Assembly (NCBI RefSeq): GCF_001592365.1
Contig: NZ_BCWU01000005.1
Span: 186,001-250,000 of the forward strand
Direction of reading: 5' to 3'
From: Gordonia hydrophobica NBRC 16057
GTDB taxonomy: Bacteria > Actinomycetota > Actinomycetes > Mycobacteriales > Mycobacteriaceae
Length of the DNA stretch: 64,000 bases
The notes under the pieces were generated by a model, which ran no database searches, was not told the DNA's origin, and worked only from the letters and a program-made list of their open reading frames with translations. Positions within the stretch are counted from its first letter, which is position 1. Every line of letters begins with the position of its first letter. Positions 8,136 through 17,169 of the stretch are shown piece after piece. The translations under genes were made by a program, and so were the position numbers.

Positions 8136-9017
8136 ATGACACAGAATCAGATGCGATCGCAGAGCGCGTCGCCTTCCGGCGGGATCCTCGTCCGAATCGG
8201 GCGGGCCGTCTCAGCCAAGATCGCCGGTGCGATCGCCGAACTCGGCCAGATCGCGATGTTCGTGTGGAAGACGATCGTGCTGTTGCCGACGACGATCCGT
8301 CAGTACCGCAAACAGACCCTCAAGACCATGAACGACATGGCGTGGGGCAGCGGCTCGATCATCGTCGACGGCGGTGTGGTGAGCCTGATGTTCTTCCTCG
8401 GTCTCGCCGTCGGCGCCGTGGTGGCGATCATGGCGTTCATGGCCTTCGACCTTCTCGGGTTCGGGGCGCTGACCGGCATCATCAGCTCCTTCGGCAACAT
8501 CCGCGTGGTCGCGCCGATCATCACCGGCATCGGCTTCGCCGCCCAGGCCGGCTGCCGGATGACCGCCGAGATCGGCGCCATGCGGATCTCCGAGGAGATC
8601 GACGCGACCGAGACCATGGGCCTGCGCGCGATCCCGTTCGTCGTCGGCACCCGCCTGGTCGGCGGCATGCTCGTGGTGCTGCCCAGCTACGTGATGGCGC
8701 TGGTGGTCAGCTTCATCACCGGCGGCATCATCGTCAAGACCTTCCACGATCAACCCGCAGGCACCTACGACCACTACTTCGCGCAGTTCGTCACCTGGCA
8801 GGACCTCCTGGCGTCGATCGTCAAAGCCGTGCTGTTCTGCGCCATCGTGACGCTGATCCACTGCTACTACGGCTACTTCGCCAGCGGCGGCCCCGCGGGC
8901 GTCGGCGCCGCCTCCGGACGCGCCATCCGCGCCTCCCTGGTCGCGATCGTCGTCCTGAACTTCGTCATGACGGTCGTCATCTGGGGCCTCAATCCACCGC
9001 TTCCGTTTAGGGGTTGA
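8136..9017 (+). CDS. yrbEB: YrbE-type Mce permease subunit B
   Basis: This 293-residue second MlaE/YrbE permease subunit has the conserved QAGCRMTAEIGAMRISEEIDATETMGL segment (residues about 137-163) and several hydrophobic helices, including residues 85-110 and the C-terminal SLVAIVVLNFVMTVVIW. It differs from YrbEA as usual for the heteromeric pair. The gap to mceA is a single base after its stop, indicating translational coupling. Confidence 0.95.
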   Translation: MTQNQMRSQSASPSGGILVRIGRAVSAKIAGAIAELGQIAMFVWKTIVLLPTTIRQYRKQTLKTMNDMAWGSGSIIVDGGVVSLMFFLGLAVGAVVAIMAFMAFDLLGFGALTGIISSFGNIRVVAPIITGIGFAAQAGCRMTAEIGAMRISEEIDATETMGLRAIPFVVGTRLVGGMLVVLPSYVMALVVSFITGGIIVKTFHDQPAGTYDHYFAQFVTWQDLLASIVKAVLFCAIVTLIHCYYGYFASGGPAGVGAASGRAIRASLVAIVVLNFVMTVVIWGLNPPLPFRG

Positions 9018-9018
9018 C

Positions 9019-10122
9019 ATGGCAAAAGCAATCAACCAAGACTTCGTCCGCGGCAGCGGCGGCACCCAGCTTCGGGCTCTCGTGACCTCCGGCGTCGCCG
9101 CCATCCTCGTGATCGTCCTCGCCATCGCGGCGATCGTGATCGTCTACCCCAGGGCCTCGGCGCCATCGGGGCGGACGGTGCACCTGGTGCTGCCGACGGT
9201 CGGACCGGGGCTGCAGGCCAAGAGCAAGGTGCTACTGCGCGGCGCCGAGGTCGGCGTGGTGACCGACGTCGACTCCACCGACCCGTACTCGGTGCACGTG
9301 GACATCGCGCTCGACGACTCCGCGGCTGCGAGCCTCACCGACGCCTTCGACGTCGACTTCCGTCCAGCCAACTACTTCGGCACCACCGCGATCAACCTGA
9401 TCGCTAAGGCCGGCGGCGGATCGATCCGCGAAGGACAGACGATCCGTCGCGATTCGGCCCCCGACTTCACCATGTCGACCATGATCGAGCACGGCTCGAT
9501 CGTCGTGGACGGCAGCCTCACCCGTGATGTCATCGACAGTCTGAACAAGGTGACCGACTACGCGTCCGGTCTCGCGCCGCTGGTCCAGACGCTGATCGTC
9601 GTCAGTGACAGTGTGGCGCGCACGCAGAAGCAGTTGCCGAGCACGCTGATGGCGCGGATGAACGACATCACCGCGGTCTTCCCCAAGACGAACATCGAGG
9701 CACTCGGTGCCCTGGATGCGATCACCAACAGCAGTTTCAATCGGCTGCCGGACGGATCGCGCGGGGTCGACAAGGCCTACCACGACCTGATGAACAGGTC
9801 GCTGACCGTGGCTTCGGACGGGTTGTTCGGCGCGATCGGCAAGCTCCTGGGCTCGCACTCCGCCGAGCTCACGCCGGTGGTCACCGCGATCAAGTACCTG
9901 ACCGACGAAGTTCCCGGAGTGATGGGCGACGCGTCGACCATGACGAAGTTGCAGGAAGCCATCGAAGGTCTCCAACGCAGTTTCCGCGGTCCGAAGGGAC
10001 AGCAGACGCTGCAACTGCGGATCCTCTTGGACTCCGTGCCCGGCGTCGCGCAGTCGATGGCCGCCATGGGCGTGCGCCCGGGCGCGACACCGGATCACCA
10101 CGTCACGAAGAAGGAGGACTGA
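9019..10122 (+). CDS. mceA: Mce family protein MceA
   Basis: The 367-residue protein has an N-terminal membrane anchor (hydrophobic residues about 20-42) followed by the MCE/MlaD domain (about 50-130; GLQAKSKVLLRGAEVGVV is the typical G-x(8)-V-x-L-x-G core). A helical Mce C-terminal domain follows. Mce proteins A-F form a heterohexameric needle that carries lipids from the outer membrane to the YrbE permease. The ribosome site is weak, but the start is nearly fused to the stop of yrbEB. Confidence 0.93.
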   Translation: MAKAINQDFVRGSGGTQLRALVTSGVAAILVIVLAIAAIVIVYPRASAPSGRTVHLVLPTVGPGLQAKSKVLLRGAEVGVVTDVDSTDPYSVHVDIALDDSAAASLTDAFDVDFRPANYFGTTAINLIAKAGGGSIREGQTIRRDSAPDFTMSTMIEHGSIVVDGSLTRDVIDSLNKVTDYASGLAPLVQTLIVVSDSVARTQKQLPSTLMARMNDITAVFPKTNIEALGALDAITNSSFNRLPDGSRGVDKAYHDLMNRSLTVASDGLFGAIGKLLGSHSAELTPVVTAIKYLTDEVPGVMGDASTMTKLQEAIEGLQRSFRGPKGQQTLQLRILLDSVPGVAQSMAAMGVRPGATPDHHVTKKED

Positions 10123-10124
10123 CG

Positions 10125-11141
10125 GTGGCCTCACCACGAGTACAGACACTGATCTCGAGTGCCAAGGTGGCGGCGGTCGCGGTCTGCGCACTCCTGTTGT
10201 TCATCCTGGTGATCAATGCGATGCGCAACCCCGTCGAGGAGAGCACGCGCTCGTATTCCGCCGACTTCACCGACGCGTCCGGCCTGCACCCGAACGGCGA
10301 CGTCCGGTACAAGGGCAAGCGCGTGGGCAAGGTCACGAAGGTCGAACTCATCGAGGGCGAGGCACGCGACAAACCGCTCGCCCGCGTCGAGTTCACCCTC
10401 GACGAGGATCACTCGATCACCGACGCGACGAGACTGGCGATCAAGTACCAGAACTTGACCGGTGTGCGGTACGTCGACGTCCGCGGCGACGATGAGTCCG
10501 GACCCCGCATCAGCCACGTGCCCGCGAGCCACACCGTTCCGTCCTTCGACATCACGGAACTGTTCAACGGACTGCAACCGGTCCTGTCGACCATGCAGAA
10601 CAAGGACATCAACGAGTTCAGCGAGAACGCGATCGCCCTCCTCCAAGGAGATGGATCGGGCTTGGGGCCGATGCTCGACAGCACCCAGAAACTGACGAAG
10701 TACGCCAAGAGCCGACAACAAGTCGTGTCGAAGCTGACCGAGAATCTGGCACGGATCTCCGATGTGATGGGCGGACGGAACCAGAATGTCATGGAGTTCC
10801 TCCACGCCATCGATCTCCCGATCACCAGCGCGACCACCGTCCTCGACGAGTTCGCGGTGACGGCCTCCGCGGGCCCGGCGTTGTTCGAGCCGATCGACCG
10901 GATCCTGACGGCGTTCAACGTTCGCGACGACACCGACATGCCGCGTCGCATCAAGGCGATCTTCAAGAACGCGACGCAGCTGTTCGGCGTGTTCGATCTC
11001 ATGCCCAATGCGTTGGAGGGACTGAAGGGCACCGACGGATTCCAGGAGCCCTACCCGAAGTGTGCGAACGGGACCGCGAAGATCCCGCTCGAGGCGAAGT
11101 TCTTCATCGACGACAGGCAGGTGACCCTGTGCAACCCATGA
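10125..11141 (+). CDS. mceB: Mce family protein MceB
   Basis: The 338-residue protein begins with GTG preceded by AAGGAGG. A membrane segment spans residues about 14-32, and the MCE domain (FTDASGLHPNGDVRYKGKRVGKV) lies at about 45-120. The helical C-terminal region (QNKDINEFSENAIALLQGDG and beyond) matches the role of B subunits in the Mce hexamer. It starts 2 bp after mceA and overlaps mceC. Confidence 0.93.
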   Translation: MASPRVQTLISSAKVAAVAVCALLLFILVINAMRNPVEESTRSYSADFTDASGLHPNGDVRYKGKRVGKVTKVELIEGEARDKPLARVEFTLDEDHSITDATRLAIKYQNLTGVRYVDVRGDDESGPRISHVPASHTVPSFDITELFNGLQPVLSTMQNKDINEFSENAIALLQGDGSGLGPMLDSTQKLTKYAKSRQQVVSKLTENLARISDVMGGRNQNVMEFLHAIDLPITSATTVLDEFAVTASAGPALFEPIDRILTAFNVRDDTDMPRRIKAIFKNATQLFGVFDLMPNALEGLKGTDGFQEPYPKCANGTAKIPLEAKFFIDDRQVTLCNP

Positions 11142-12145
11142 CCCTCTTGGGCAAGGTGCCGACGTTCCGCAAGAAGAAGGCGCAGCACGATGCCGACCAC
11201 CGGCTGCTCGGACTCGGTGTGATCGTCGTGGTGATCCTGCTGCTCGCCGGTGTGTTCGTGCTGTACATCCATCCGCCCGGCAAGAAGGCGATCACCTTCG
11301 AGGTGACGGACGCCGCGTCGATCCACACGGGCGAGGACGTCCGGATCGCGGGCATCGTCGTCGGCAAGGTCTCCGCGGTGACGATGCAACAGGACTCGGT
11401 TCTGATCGAGGCGCGGATCGACGACTCCGCGTTCGTCGGAGACCAGGCGAGCGTCGACGTCCGGATGCTCACGCCGGTCGGCGGCTACGCGATCACCATC
11501 ATCCCCCGCGGCACCGACGAATTGACGGACACCATTCCCGCGACGCGAGTGACGGTGCCCTACTCGATCGGCGACGTGATTCAGGCGGCGCCGCACACCA
11601 CCGACGGCATCGAGACGCCGACGTGGCACTCCAACATCAAGCAGGTGGCCGATGCGCTCGGGAAGAACGACACGTCGCTCCGCTCGATCGTCGACGGGCT
11701 CGACTCGGTCACCGAGGTCTTCGCGAAGCAGCGTGATCAGGTCCACCAGATCGCGGAACTGGCCTCGACCTATCTGAACACCTTCAATACGAACAAGGAC
11801 TTCGTGTTCACGCTGATCAAGAAGCTCGACTCGGTGGTGACCAGCTATCACGTCAACTCGACCGGCTTCGACTACGCCTATCAACTGTTCTCCGACGTGC
11901 TCTACAAGGCGGGACCCACGTTCCGCACCTACCTGGTCAACAGCCAGGCCTACGAACCGCAGATCCGATCGATCATGGCGCAGATCCGCACGATGGAGAC
12001 GGAATTGGAACCGACGATCAACGGGCTCATCGGCATGCGCGACAAGCTGAAGACGTCGCTCACGCCTGGCAGCCTGCGCCAGCTGAGCAACGGTCAGCTG
12101 ATGCTGGAGAACCTGTGCATCCCGCTCCCCGGAAAGGAGTGCTGA
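11129..12145 (+). CDS. mceC: Mce family protein MceC
   Basis: The 338-residue Mce protein has a transmembrane anchor at residues about 28-47 (LGVIVVVILLLAGVFVLYI) and an MCE domain with GEDVRIAGIVVGKVS. Two starts are possible: GTG at 11129, with AGGCAGG seven bases upstream, or ATG at 11138 in an ATGA overlap with the mceB stop. I prefer 11129 on ribosome-site spacing, but coupling favours the other. It lacks the long proline-rich tail of some mycobacterial MceC proteins. Confidence 0.9.
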   Translation: MQPMTLLGKVPTFRKKKAQHDADHRLLGLGVIVVVILLLAGVFVLYIHPPGKKAITFEVTDAASIHTGEDVRIAGIVVGKVSAVTMQQDSVLIEARIDDSAFVGDQASVDVRMLTPVGGYAITIIPRGTDELTDTIPATRVTVPYSIGDVIQAAPHTTDGIETPTWHSNIKQVADALGKNDTSLRSIVDGLDSVTEVFAKQRDQVHQIAELASTYLNTFNTNKDFVFTLIKKLDSVVTSYHVNSTGFDYAYQLFSDVLYKAGPTFRTYLVNSQAYEPQIRSIMAQIRTMETELEPTINGLIGMRDKLKTSLTPGSLRQLSNGQLMLENLCIPLPGKEC

Positions 12146-12146
12146 G

Positions 12147-13268
12147 ATGACTGACATCAACGACGCCGTGCCGGCTCCGCGTGCTTCTCGGCTCCGCCGC
12201 CGCGTCTTCGGCGCGCTGGCCGTGACGACCGCGGTGGCGATCGGGGTGACGGCGACCGGCTTCGGCTTCAGCAGTGCCGCGACGACCTCCGCAGGAACCG
12301 GAGGCGGCGACGGCTTCTGCGTCGACTTCACCGACGCCATCGGGCTGTACGAAGGGAACCCGGTCACCCAGATGGGGGTGAAAGTCGGCTCGGTGACGCA
12401 GATCAGCGCCCACGGTCCGCGGGTCCGGGTCACGTTCTCATTGGACTCAGGCCGTGCCTACCCGGCCACGGTGAAGGCCGTCACGCGCTCCAAGTCGTTG
12501 TTGGCCGACCGCAGTCTCGAACTCGTCGGCAATTATGCGACCGGGCCGGTGCTGGAGGCAGGGCACTGCATCTCGATGCAGAACAGCTTCACCCCGAAAC
12601 CGATCAGCGAGGTCGCCGGGTCGGCGTCGGACTTCCTTGAGGGGCTGTCGGCCAACGGTGGCGACGACCTGCAACGGGCCCTGTCCGGTGCCGATCTGGC
12701 GCTCGACGGCACCGGCGCCAAAGCCAACTCGATGTTCCGCAACGCAGCGGACGCAGCCAAGAACCCGGACGCGTTCACCGCCGACATCGGTGCGTCGATC
12801 GCCGACATGGCGCCCCTGACCGACGCGGCGCTGAAGCACTGGGAACAGATCATGTCCCTCGCCGACCAGGGAGCCTCCGTCGCAAGCCTTGGTACTGGAC
12901 TGTTCTACAAGGTCGCCAAGTTCTGCCGCGGCATCGGATGGACCATCGCGCTCATGTACGACGTCTGGAAGCACTACGGGCCGGAACTGGAGAAGATCGT
13001 GCTCGACGTCGGGTCGCCGGTGGTGTCGGCGATCGCAGGCAACGCACCCACGTGGCGCACGAACCTGAAGTCGCTCACACCGGCGATCGGTGACGCGTTG
13101 CGCGATCAGACCGCGGCCACCGGTGCGCTGTCGGTTCCGTACCAGGCGCCGTCGGTGACGGTCAGTGCGCAGCAGTGCAAGGCGTTGGGGAAGGCGTGCA
13201 AGCGCGGAACCAACCAGACGACGTCGGTCAACCCGATCGACCTGGTGCTGAAGGCGGGGGCGAAGTGA
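12147..13268 (+). CDS. mceD: Mce family protein MceD
   Basis: The 373-residue protein has a signal-anchor at residues about 22-45 (VFGALAVTTAVAIGVTATGF) and an MCE domain starting FCVDFTDAIGLYEGNPVTQMGVKVGSV. An extended helical C-terminal region contains four or more Cys residues. The start is one base after the mceC stop, and it ends in a GTGA overlap with mceE. It is the position-4 subunit of the Mce hexamer. Confidence 0.92.
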   Translation: MTDINDAVPAPRASRLRRRVFGALAVTTAVAIGVTATGFGFSSAATTSAGTGGGDGFCVDFTDAIGLYEGNPVTQMGVKVGSVTQISAHGPRVRVTFSLDSGRAYPATVKAVTRSKSLLADRSLELVGNYATGPVLEAGHCISMQNSFTPKPISEVAGSASDFLEGLSANGGDDLQRALSGADLALDGTGAKANSMFRNAADAAKNPDAFTADIGASIADMAPLTDAALKHWEQIMSLADQGASVASLGTGLFYKVAKFCRGIGWTIALMYDVWKHYGPELEKIVLDVGSPVVSAIAGNAPTWRTNLKSLTPAIGDALRDQTAATGALSVPYQAPSVTVSAQQCKALGKACKRGTNQTTSVNPIDLVLKAGAK

Positions 13269-14263
13269 AGACCAGATTCCTGTGGATCCTCGCGGTCCTC
13301 GTCCCGGTGATGCTGGTGATGTCGGGCTGCTCGCTGAGCCCCAACCGCCTGCCGTCGGTCAAGGCCGGGGTGAGCGCGGACTACGAAGTGACGCTGAAGT
13401 TCGCCAGTGTGCTGAACCTGCCGACCGGCGCCGACGTGATGATGAACGGACTGCAGGTCGGGCGGGTCAAGGAACTCAACGAGTCCAAGGACGGCGTCGA
13501 CGTCGTCGTCGGACTCACCGCGTCGCGCCCGGTGCCCGCCGACTCGACGGCGATCATTCGCCAGAACACCCCGCTGGGCGACACCTATCTCGGCTTCACC
13601 CCGCCCGAGAATCCGACGAACGCAGGCAACCTGCACGACGGTTCGGTGGTGCCGATGTCGCGAACCACGTCGCCGCCGACGCTGGAGGACACGATCGCGG
13701 TGCTCGCCTACTTCGTCAACGGTGGAACCGTCCAGAAAGTCCAGGACACGATGGTCACGCTGAACAAGACGCTGCCGCAGATCAAAGACGTGCGCAGGCT
13801 CGCATCAACGGTGGCGACCGACCTCGACGACCTTGCGGGCAACCTCGGGGAGATCGACCGACTGCTCACCGGGCTCGACGGCGTCGCGAAGTCGTTCCCC
13901 GCGAGTCGCGTGCAGATCGAGCACGTTTTCGGAGATCAGGGCATCGACTATTACAAGACGGTCGGATACTCGCTGGTCCGACACATCGCGACCCTGCTGC
14001 CCTCCGTCGGGTCGGTGTTCACCGGCGGTCTCTGGGTGGTTCCCTTGCTGACCTCGATCGCCGAGGCGGCCGAGAACGCGGCACCCATCTGGCCGGCGGG
14101 CGACCGCATGGTGGCCGGCGCGAACGACTTCGTCAGCAACACGCTGAAGCCGTTCCTGAAGAATCCGCGCGTCGCGATCACCTCGGTGAAGGCCAAGGGA
14201 AGCGACAAGCAGATGCTCGCGGACTCGGCATCGATCCTGCGCATCCTGGGGGTGGTCCGATGA
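13265..14263 (+). CDS. mceE: Mce family lipoprotein MceE
   Basis: The 332-residue protein is lipid-anchored, as expected for position E (LprK-like) of an mce operon. The N-terminus reads KTRFLWIL, then a hydrophobic stretch ending in the lipobox VMSGC near residue 22. The MCE domain follows (LPTGADVMMNGLQVGRVKEL). GTG at 13265 overlaps the mceD stop (GTGA). The C-terminal domain is largely helical. The lipid anchor probably keeps it at the outer face of the inner membrane, where it completes the Mce needle. Confidence 0.93.
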   Translation: MKTRFLWILAVLVPVMLVMSGCSLSPNRLPSVKAGVSADYEVTLKFASVLNLPTGADVMMNGLQVGRVKELNESKDGVDVVVGLTASRPVPADSTAIIRQNTPLGDTYLGFTPPENPTNAGNLHDGSVVPMSRTTSPPTLEDTIAVLAYFVNGGTVQKVQDTMVTLNKTLPQIKDVRRLASTVATDLDDLAGNLGEIDRLLTGLDGVAKSFPASRVQIEHVFGDQGIDYYKTVGYSLVRHIATLLPSVGSVFTGGLWVVPLLTSIAEAAENAAPIWPAGDRMVAGANDFVSNTLKPFLKNPRVAITSVKAKGSDKQMLADSASILRILGVVR

Positions 14264-15216
14264 TCACCAAGACACGACTGTCCGTGCTGGGGATGCTGGT
14301 GATCCTGGTTGTGTCGGTGCTCTACATCTTCAATGTGGGCCTGCACCTGATGACCGTCGGCGCCAAGTACGCGAGCATCACCGTCCAGGACACCAACGGC
14401 ATCCTGGTCGGATCACGCGTCCTCTTGCGCGGCATCGAGATCGGGCACGTCACCGAGATCTCGCAGACCCCCGAGGGGGCCAAGATCACCTGGGACTACC
14501 AGGACTCACAGCAGATTCCGACCGCCAGTGATTTCCGCATCGACAACCTCTCCGCGCTCGGCGAGGCCTATGTGGCCGTGCTGCCCACGACGGAGGCCGG
14601 GCCCTACCTGGCCGATCACGCCACCATCGCCGGACCGCGCGTGCGGGAGGCGTCGACCTTCAAAGACATGTCGAAGCAGGTCACCGAGGTGCTCACCCAG
14701 GTCGATCCGAAGCAGGTCAAGAACGTCTTCCATCAGCTCAACGCGGGCCTGCCCGACGACATCGAGGTGCTGGGCGACTTGAACCGAGTGGGTGAGCTGC
14801 TCGTGACGCAGATGATGCGCAACGAGGATTCGCTGCGCACCCTGCTGGCGACCATGCAGCCGCTGCTCATGCAGTCGTCGCGTCTCCCCGGCGACATGGC
14901 TCGGCTCACCCCCGAGATCCGCGACTTCGGCAAGATGTTCGCTTACCTCGAAGACGGGGTGAAGGACGCGATCGACTGGTCGGGCCCCATGTACACGGGC
15001 ATCACCGAAGGCGCGAGCCCCCTCGTCGCACTGTTGCAGAAGTTCTTGGACGACAACTCGGGCGACCTGAAGATCATCGGCGAGAACCTCCTGCCGGTGA
15101 CGGCGGCGGGCGCGGCGTCGATGCGCACCGTTGACGCCGGGAAGTTCCTCGACACCCTGATCGCGGCCACGAACCGCGGCGGACTGACCATCCACATTCC
15201 CGGGGGAGGACGGTAA
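14260..15216 (+). CDS. mceF: Mce family protein MceF
   Basis: This 318-residue last Mce subunit has a transmembrane anchor at residues about 7-30 (LSVLGMLVILVVSVLYIFNVGL) and an MCE domain with GILVGSRVLLRGIEIGHVTEI. The C-terminal helical domain is shorter than in many mycobacterial MceF proteins. The ATG overlaps the mceE stop (ATGA). About 80 bp follow before the Mce-associated gene, with no terminator seen. Confidence 0.93.
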   Translation: MITKTRLSVLGMLVILVVSVLYIFNVGLHLMTVGAKYASITVQDTNGILVGSRVLLRGIEIGHVTEISQTPEGAKITWDYQDSQQIPTASDFRIDNLSALGEAYVAVLPTTEAGPYLADHATIAGPRVREASTFKDMSKQVTEVLTQVDPKQVKNVFHQLNAGLPDDIEVLGDLNRVGELLVTQMMRNEDSLRTLLATMQPLLMQSSRLPGDMARLTPEIRDFGKMFAYLEDGVKDAIDWSGPMYTGITEGASPLVALLQKFLDDNSGDLKIIGENLLPVTAAGAASMRTVDAGKFLDTLIAATNRGGLTIHIPGGGR

Positions 15217-15295
15217 CCCATGCCTGAGATCGCCGCCTGAGGCGGATGCCGCACCGTCCAGAGACATCACCAAGACCGATCCTGAGGAGTTCACA

Positions 15296-16111
15296 ATGAG
15301 CGGGAACACCATGGCGCCGGAACGCGCTGACGAAACCACCGAGACGCCGATCGCCGAAGAAGCCGTCGACATCGCATCGCCCCGTCCGCGGCCCGAACCG
15401 GCGACGGAGAAGCCGTCGGTCTCTGCTGCGCAGGACACGCAGGCACCCGCCGTCGACGCCGAGGAGTCGTCGCGAGGCCGGGCCGCCCTCGCGAAGCTCT
15501 CCAATCGAACGATCAGCATCAAGGAGTTTCTCGCAGGCGTCGTCGTTGTGGCGATCGTGGCGGTCGTCGCGGTGCTGGCCTGGCTGGTGGTCTCCCTCTC
15601 GTCCGAACTCGACGGCATGAAGGCCGCCGACGCCGACACCGCGCATGCGGAGAAGGTGGCGCTGGACTACTCGGCGGGAGCCGCGGAGATGAGCTACGAG
15701 GACACGCAGGGCTGGCTCAAGCGGCTGACCGCGAACACCACCCCCGAGCTCGGCACCAGACTCCGCAATGCGGCCGGTCAGATGGAGCAGTTGCTGCGAC
15801 CGTTGCAGTGGTCGTCCACAGCGTCGCCGATCTCGGCGAAGGTGACCTCGGTCGACGGCGACGTCTATCAGGTCGACGCGTTCGTCGGCATCGTGACCAA
15901 GAATGTGCAGGCGCCGGCCGACGGCGTCGAGACCACCGCGACGTACAAGCTGACGATCGACAAGGCTCAGGACTGGAAGATCACCGCGATCACCAGCAAC
16001 GGCACCAATCTCAATGCGGACGGCGCGACACCCGCGGACGGTACGCCGCCGGCGACGCAGAATCCCGCCGCACCGACACCGAACCAGCCGTCGACCCCCG
16101 CGGGCGACTGA
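15296..16111 (+). CDS. Mce-associated membrane protein
   Basis: The 271-residue protein has a disordered, acidic and proline-rich N-terminus (1-60), one transmembrane helix at residues about 79-103 (FLAGVVVVAIVAVVAVLAWLVV) and an extracytoplasmic domain of about 130 residues. Its SAGAAEMSYEDTQGWLKRLTANTTPEL segment is typical of Mas/Mam Mce-associated proteins (a VirB8/NTF2-like fold in that family). The tail is Pro/Thr-rich. A start at 15296 is supported by TGAGGAG. Such proteins stabilise or accompany the Mce complex; only one is present here instead of two. Confidence 0.82.
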   Translation: MSGNTMAPERADETTETPIAEEAVDIASPRPRPEPATEKPSVSAAQDTQAPAVDAEESSRGRAALAKLSNRTISIKEFLAGVVVVAIVAVVAVLAWLVVSLSSELDGMKAADADTAHAEKVALDYSAGAAEMSYEDTQGWLKRLTANTTPELGTRLRNAAGQMEQLLRPLQWSSTASPISAKVTSVDGDVYQVDAFVGIVTKNVQAPADGVETTATYKLTIDKAQDWKITAITSNGTNLNADGATPADGTPPATQNPAAPTPNQPSTPAGD

Positions 16112-16153
16112 CCGGGCCCCGCGCCGCGACGAGCAGAGAGGAAGGACGAGGTC

Positions 16154-17146
16154 ATGGGTGTTGAGGTCAGTGTGGCGAATCTGACGAAGTCGTTCGGGTC
16201 GCAGAACATCTGGCGAGACGTGTCGTTGACGCTGCCGCGAGGTGAGGTCAGTGCACTGTTGGGGCCGTCGGGTACCGGCAAGTCGGTGTTCTTGAAGACG
16301 TTGATCGGTCTGCTGCATCCCGAGCAGGGATCGGTCATCGTCGATGGCACCGACATCACCGAGTGCTCGGCCAAGGAGCTGTACGAGATCCGGAAGCTGT
16401 TCGGCGTCCTGTTTCAGGACGGCGCGCTGTTCGGGTCGATGACGTTGTTCGACAACATCGCCTTCCCGTTGCGTGAGCACACGAAGAAGAAGGAAGACGA
16501 GATCCGGCGCATCGTGCTGGAGAAGATGGAGCTGGTCGGTCTGGCCGGCGCCGAGGGCAAGCTGCCCGGTGAGATCTCCGGCGGTATGCGCAAGCGTGCC
16601 GGGCTGGCGCGCGCGTTGGTGCTGGATCCGGAGATCATCTTGTGTGACGAGCCGGACTCGGGTCTGGACCCGGTGCGGACCGCCTACATCTCGCAGTTGC
16701 TGATCGACATCAACGCCGAGATCGATGCGACGATTCTGGTGGTCACGCACAACATCAACATCGCCCGCACGATTCCGGACAACATCGGCATGCTGTTCCG
16801 TAAGGAGCTGGTGATGTTCGGTCCGCGTGAACAGCTGCTGACGTCGGAGCAGCCGGTGGTCAAGCAGTTCTTGTCCGGTGACCGGTTCGGGCCGATCGGC
16901 ATGTCCGAGGAGAAGGACTCCGCGGTCGCGGCCGCCGAGTCGGCGATGCAGGCGGCCGGGATCTCCGGCGGCGGCACCACCGAGGACTTCTCCGAGATCA
17001 TCCCGCAGGTCCAGCCGAACCCCGGCCTACCGGTCCGGCAAGCCGCGATCCGCCACCGCCAACACGTGCTGGAGATCCTGCCCACCCTGCCCCCGCGCGC
17101 CCAGGAGGCCATCCGCAAGAGCCTGGCGCTGTCCGCCGTGGAGTGA
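16154..17146 (+). CDS. mceG: Mce system ATPase (MceG/MlaF-type ABC ATP-binding protein)
   Basis: The 330-residue ABC ATPase has Walker A GPSGTGKS near residues 38-45, Q-loop LFGVLFQDGALFGSM, a variant signature ISGGMRKRAGLARAL (typical of MlaF/Mkl), Walker B EIILCDEPDSGLDP and H-loop VVTHNI. A C-terminal extension of about 80 residues beyond the core is shared with MceG/Mkl proteins and is probably a regulatory or complex-assembly region. In M. tuberculosis the mceG gene is unlinked to the mce operons; here it is the last gene of one, probably serving this importer and possibly others. Confidence 0.92.
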   Translation: MGVEVSVANLTKSFGSQNIWRDVSLTLPRGEVSALLGPSGTGKSVFLKTLIGLLHPEQGSVIVDGTDITECSAKELYEIRKLFGVLFQDGALFGSMTLFDNIAFPLREHTKKKEDEIRRIVLEKMELVGLAGAEGKLPGEISGGMRKRAGLARALVLDPEIILCDEPDSGLDPVRTAYISQLLIDINAEIDATILVVTHNINIARTIPDNIGMLFRKELVMFGPREQLLTSEQPVVKQFLSGDRFGPIGMSEEKDSAVAAAESAMQAAGISGGGTTEDFSEIIPQVQPNPGLPVRQAAIRHRQHVLEILPTLPPRAQEAIRKSLALSAVE

Positions 17147-17169
17147 CCTCGCGGGCTCGGGGGCACGGG

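Noticed and set aside
13282..14259. Upstream extension of the mceF frame by over 320 codons
   Set aside because: The extension is an out-of-frame shadow of mceE; mceF begins at the ATGA overlap (14260), matching all Mce subunits in length and anchor position.
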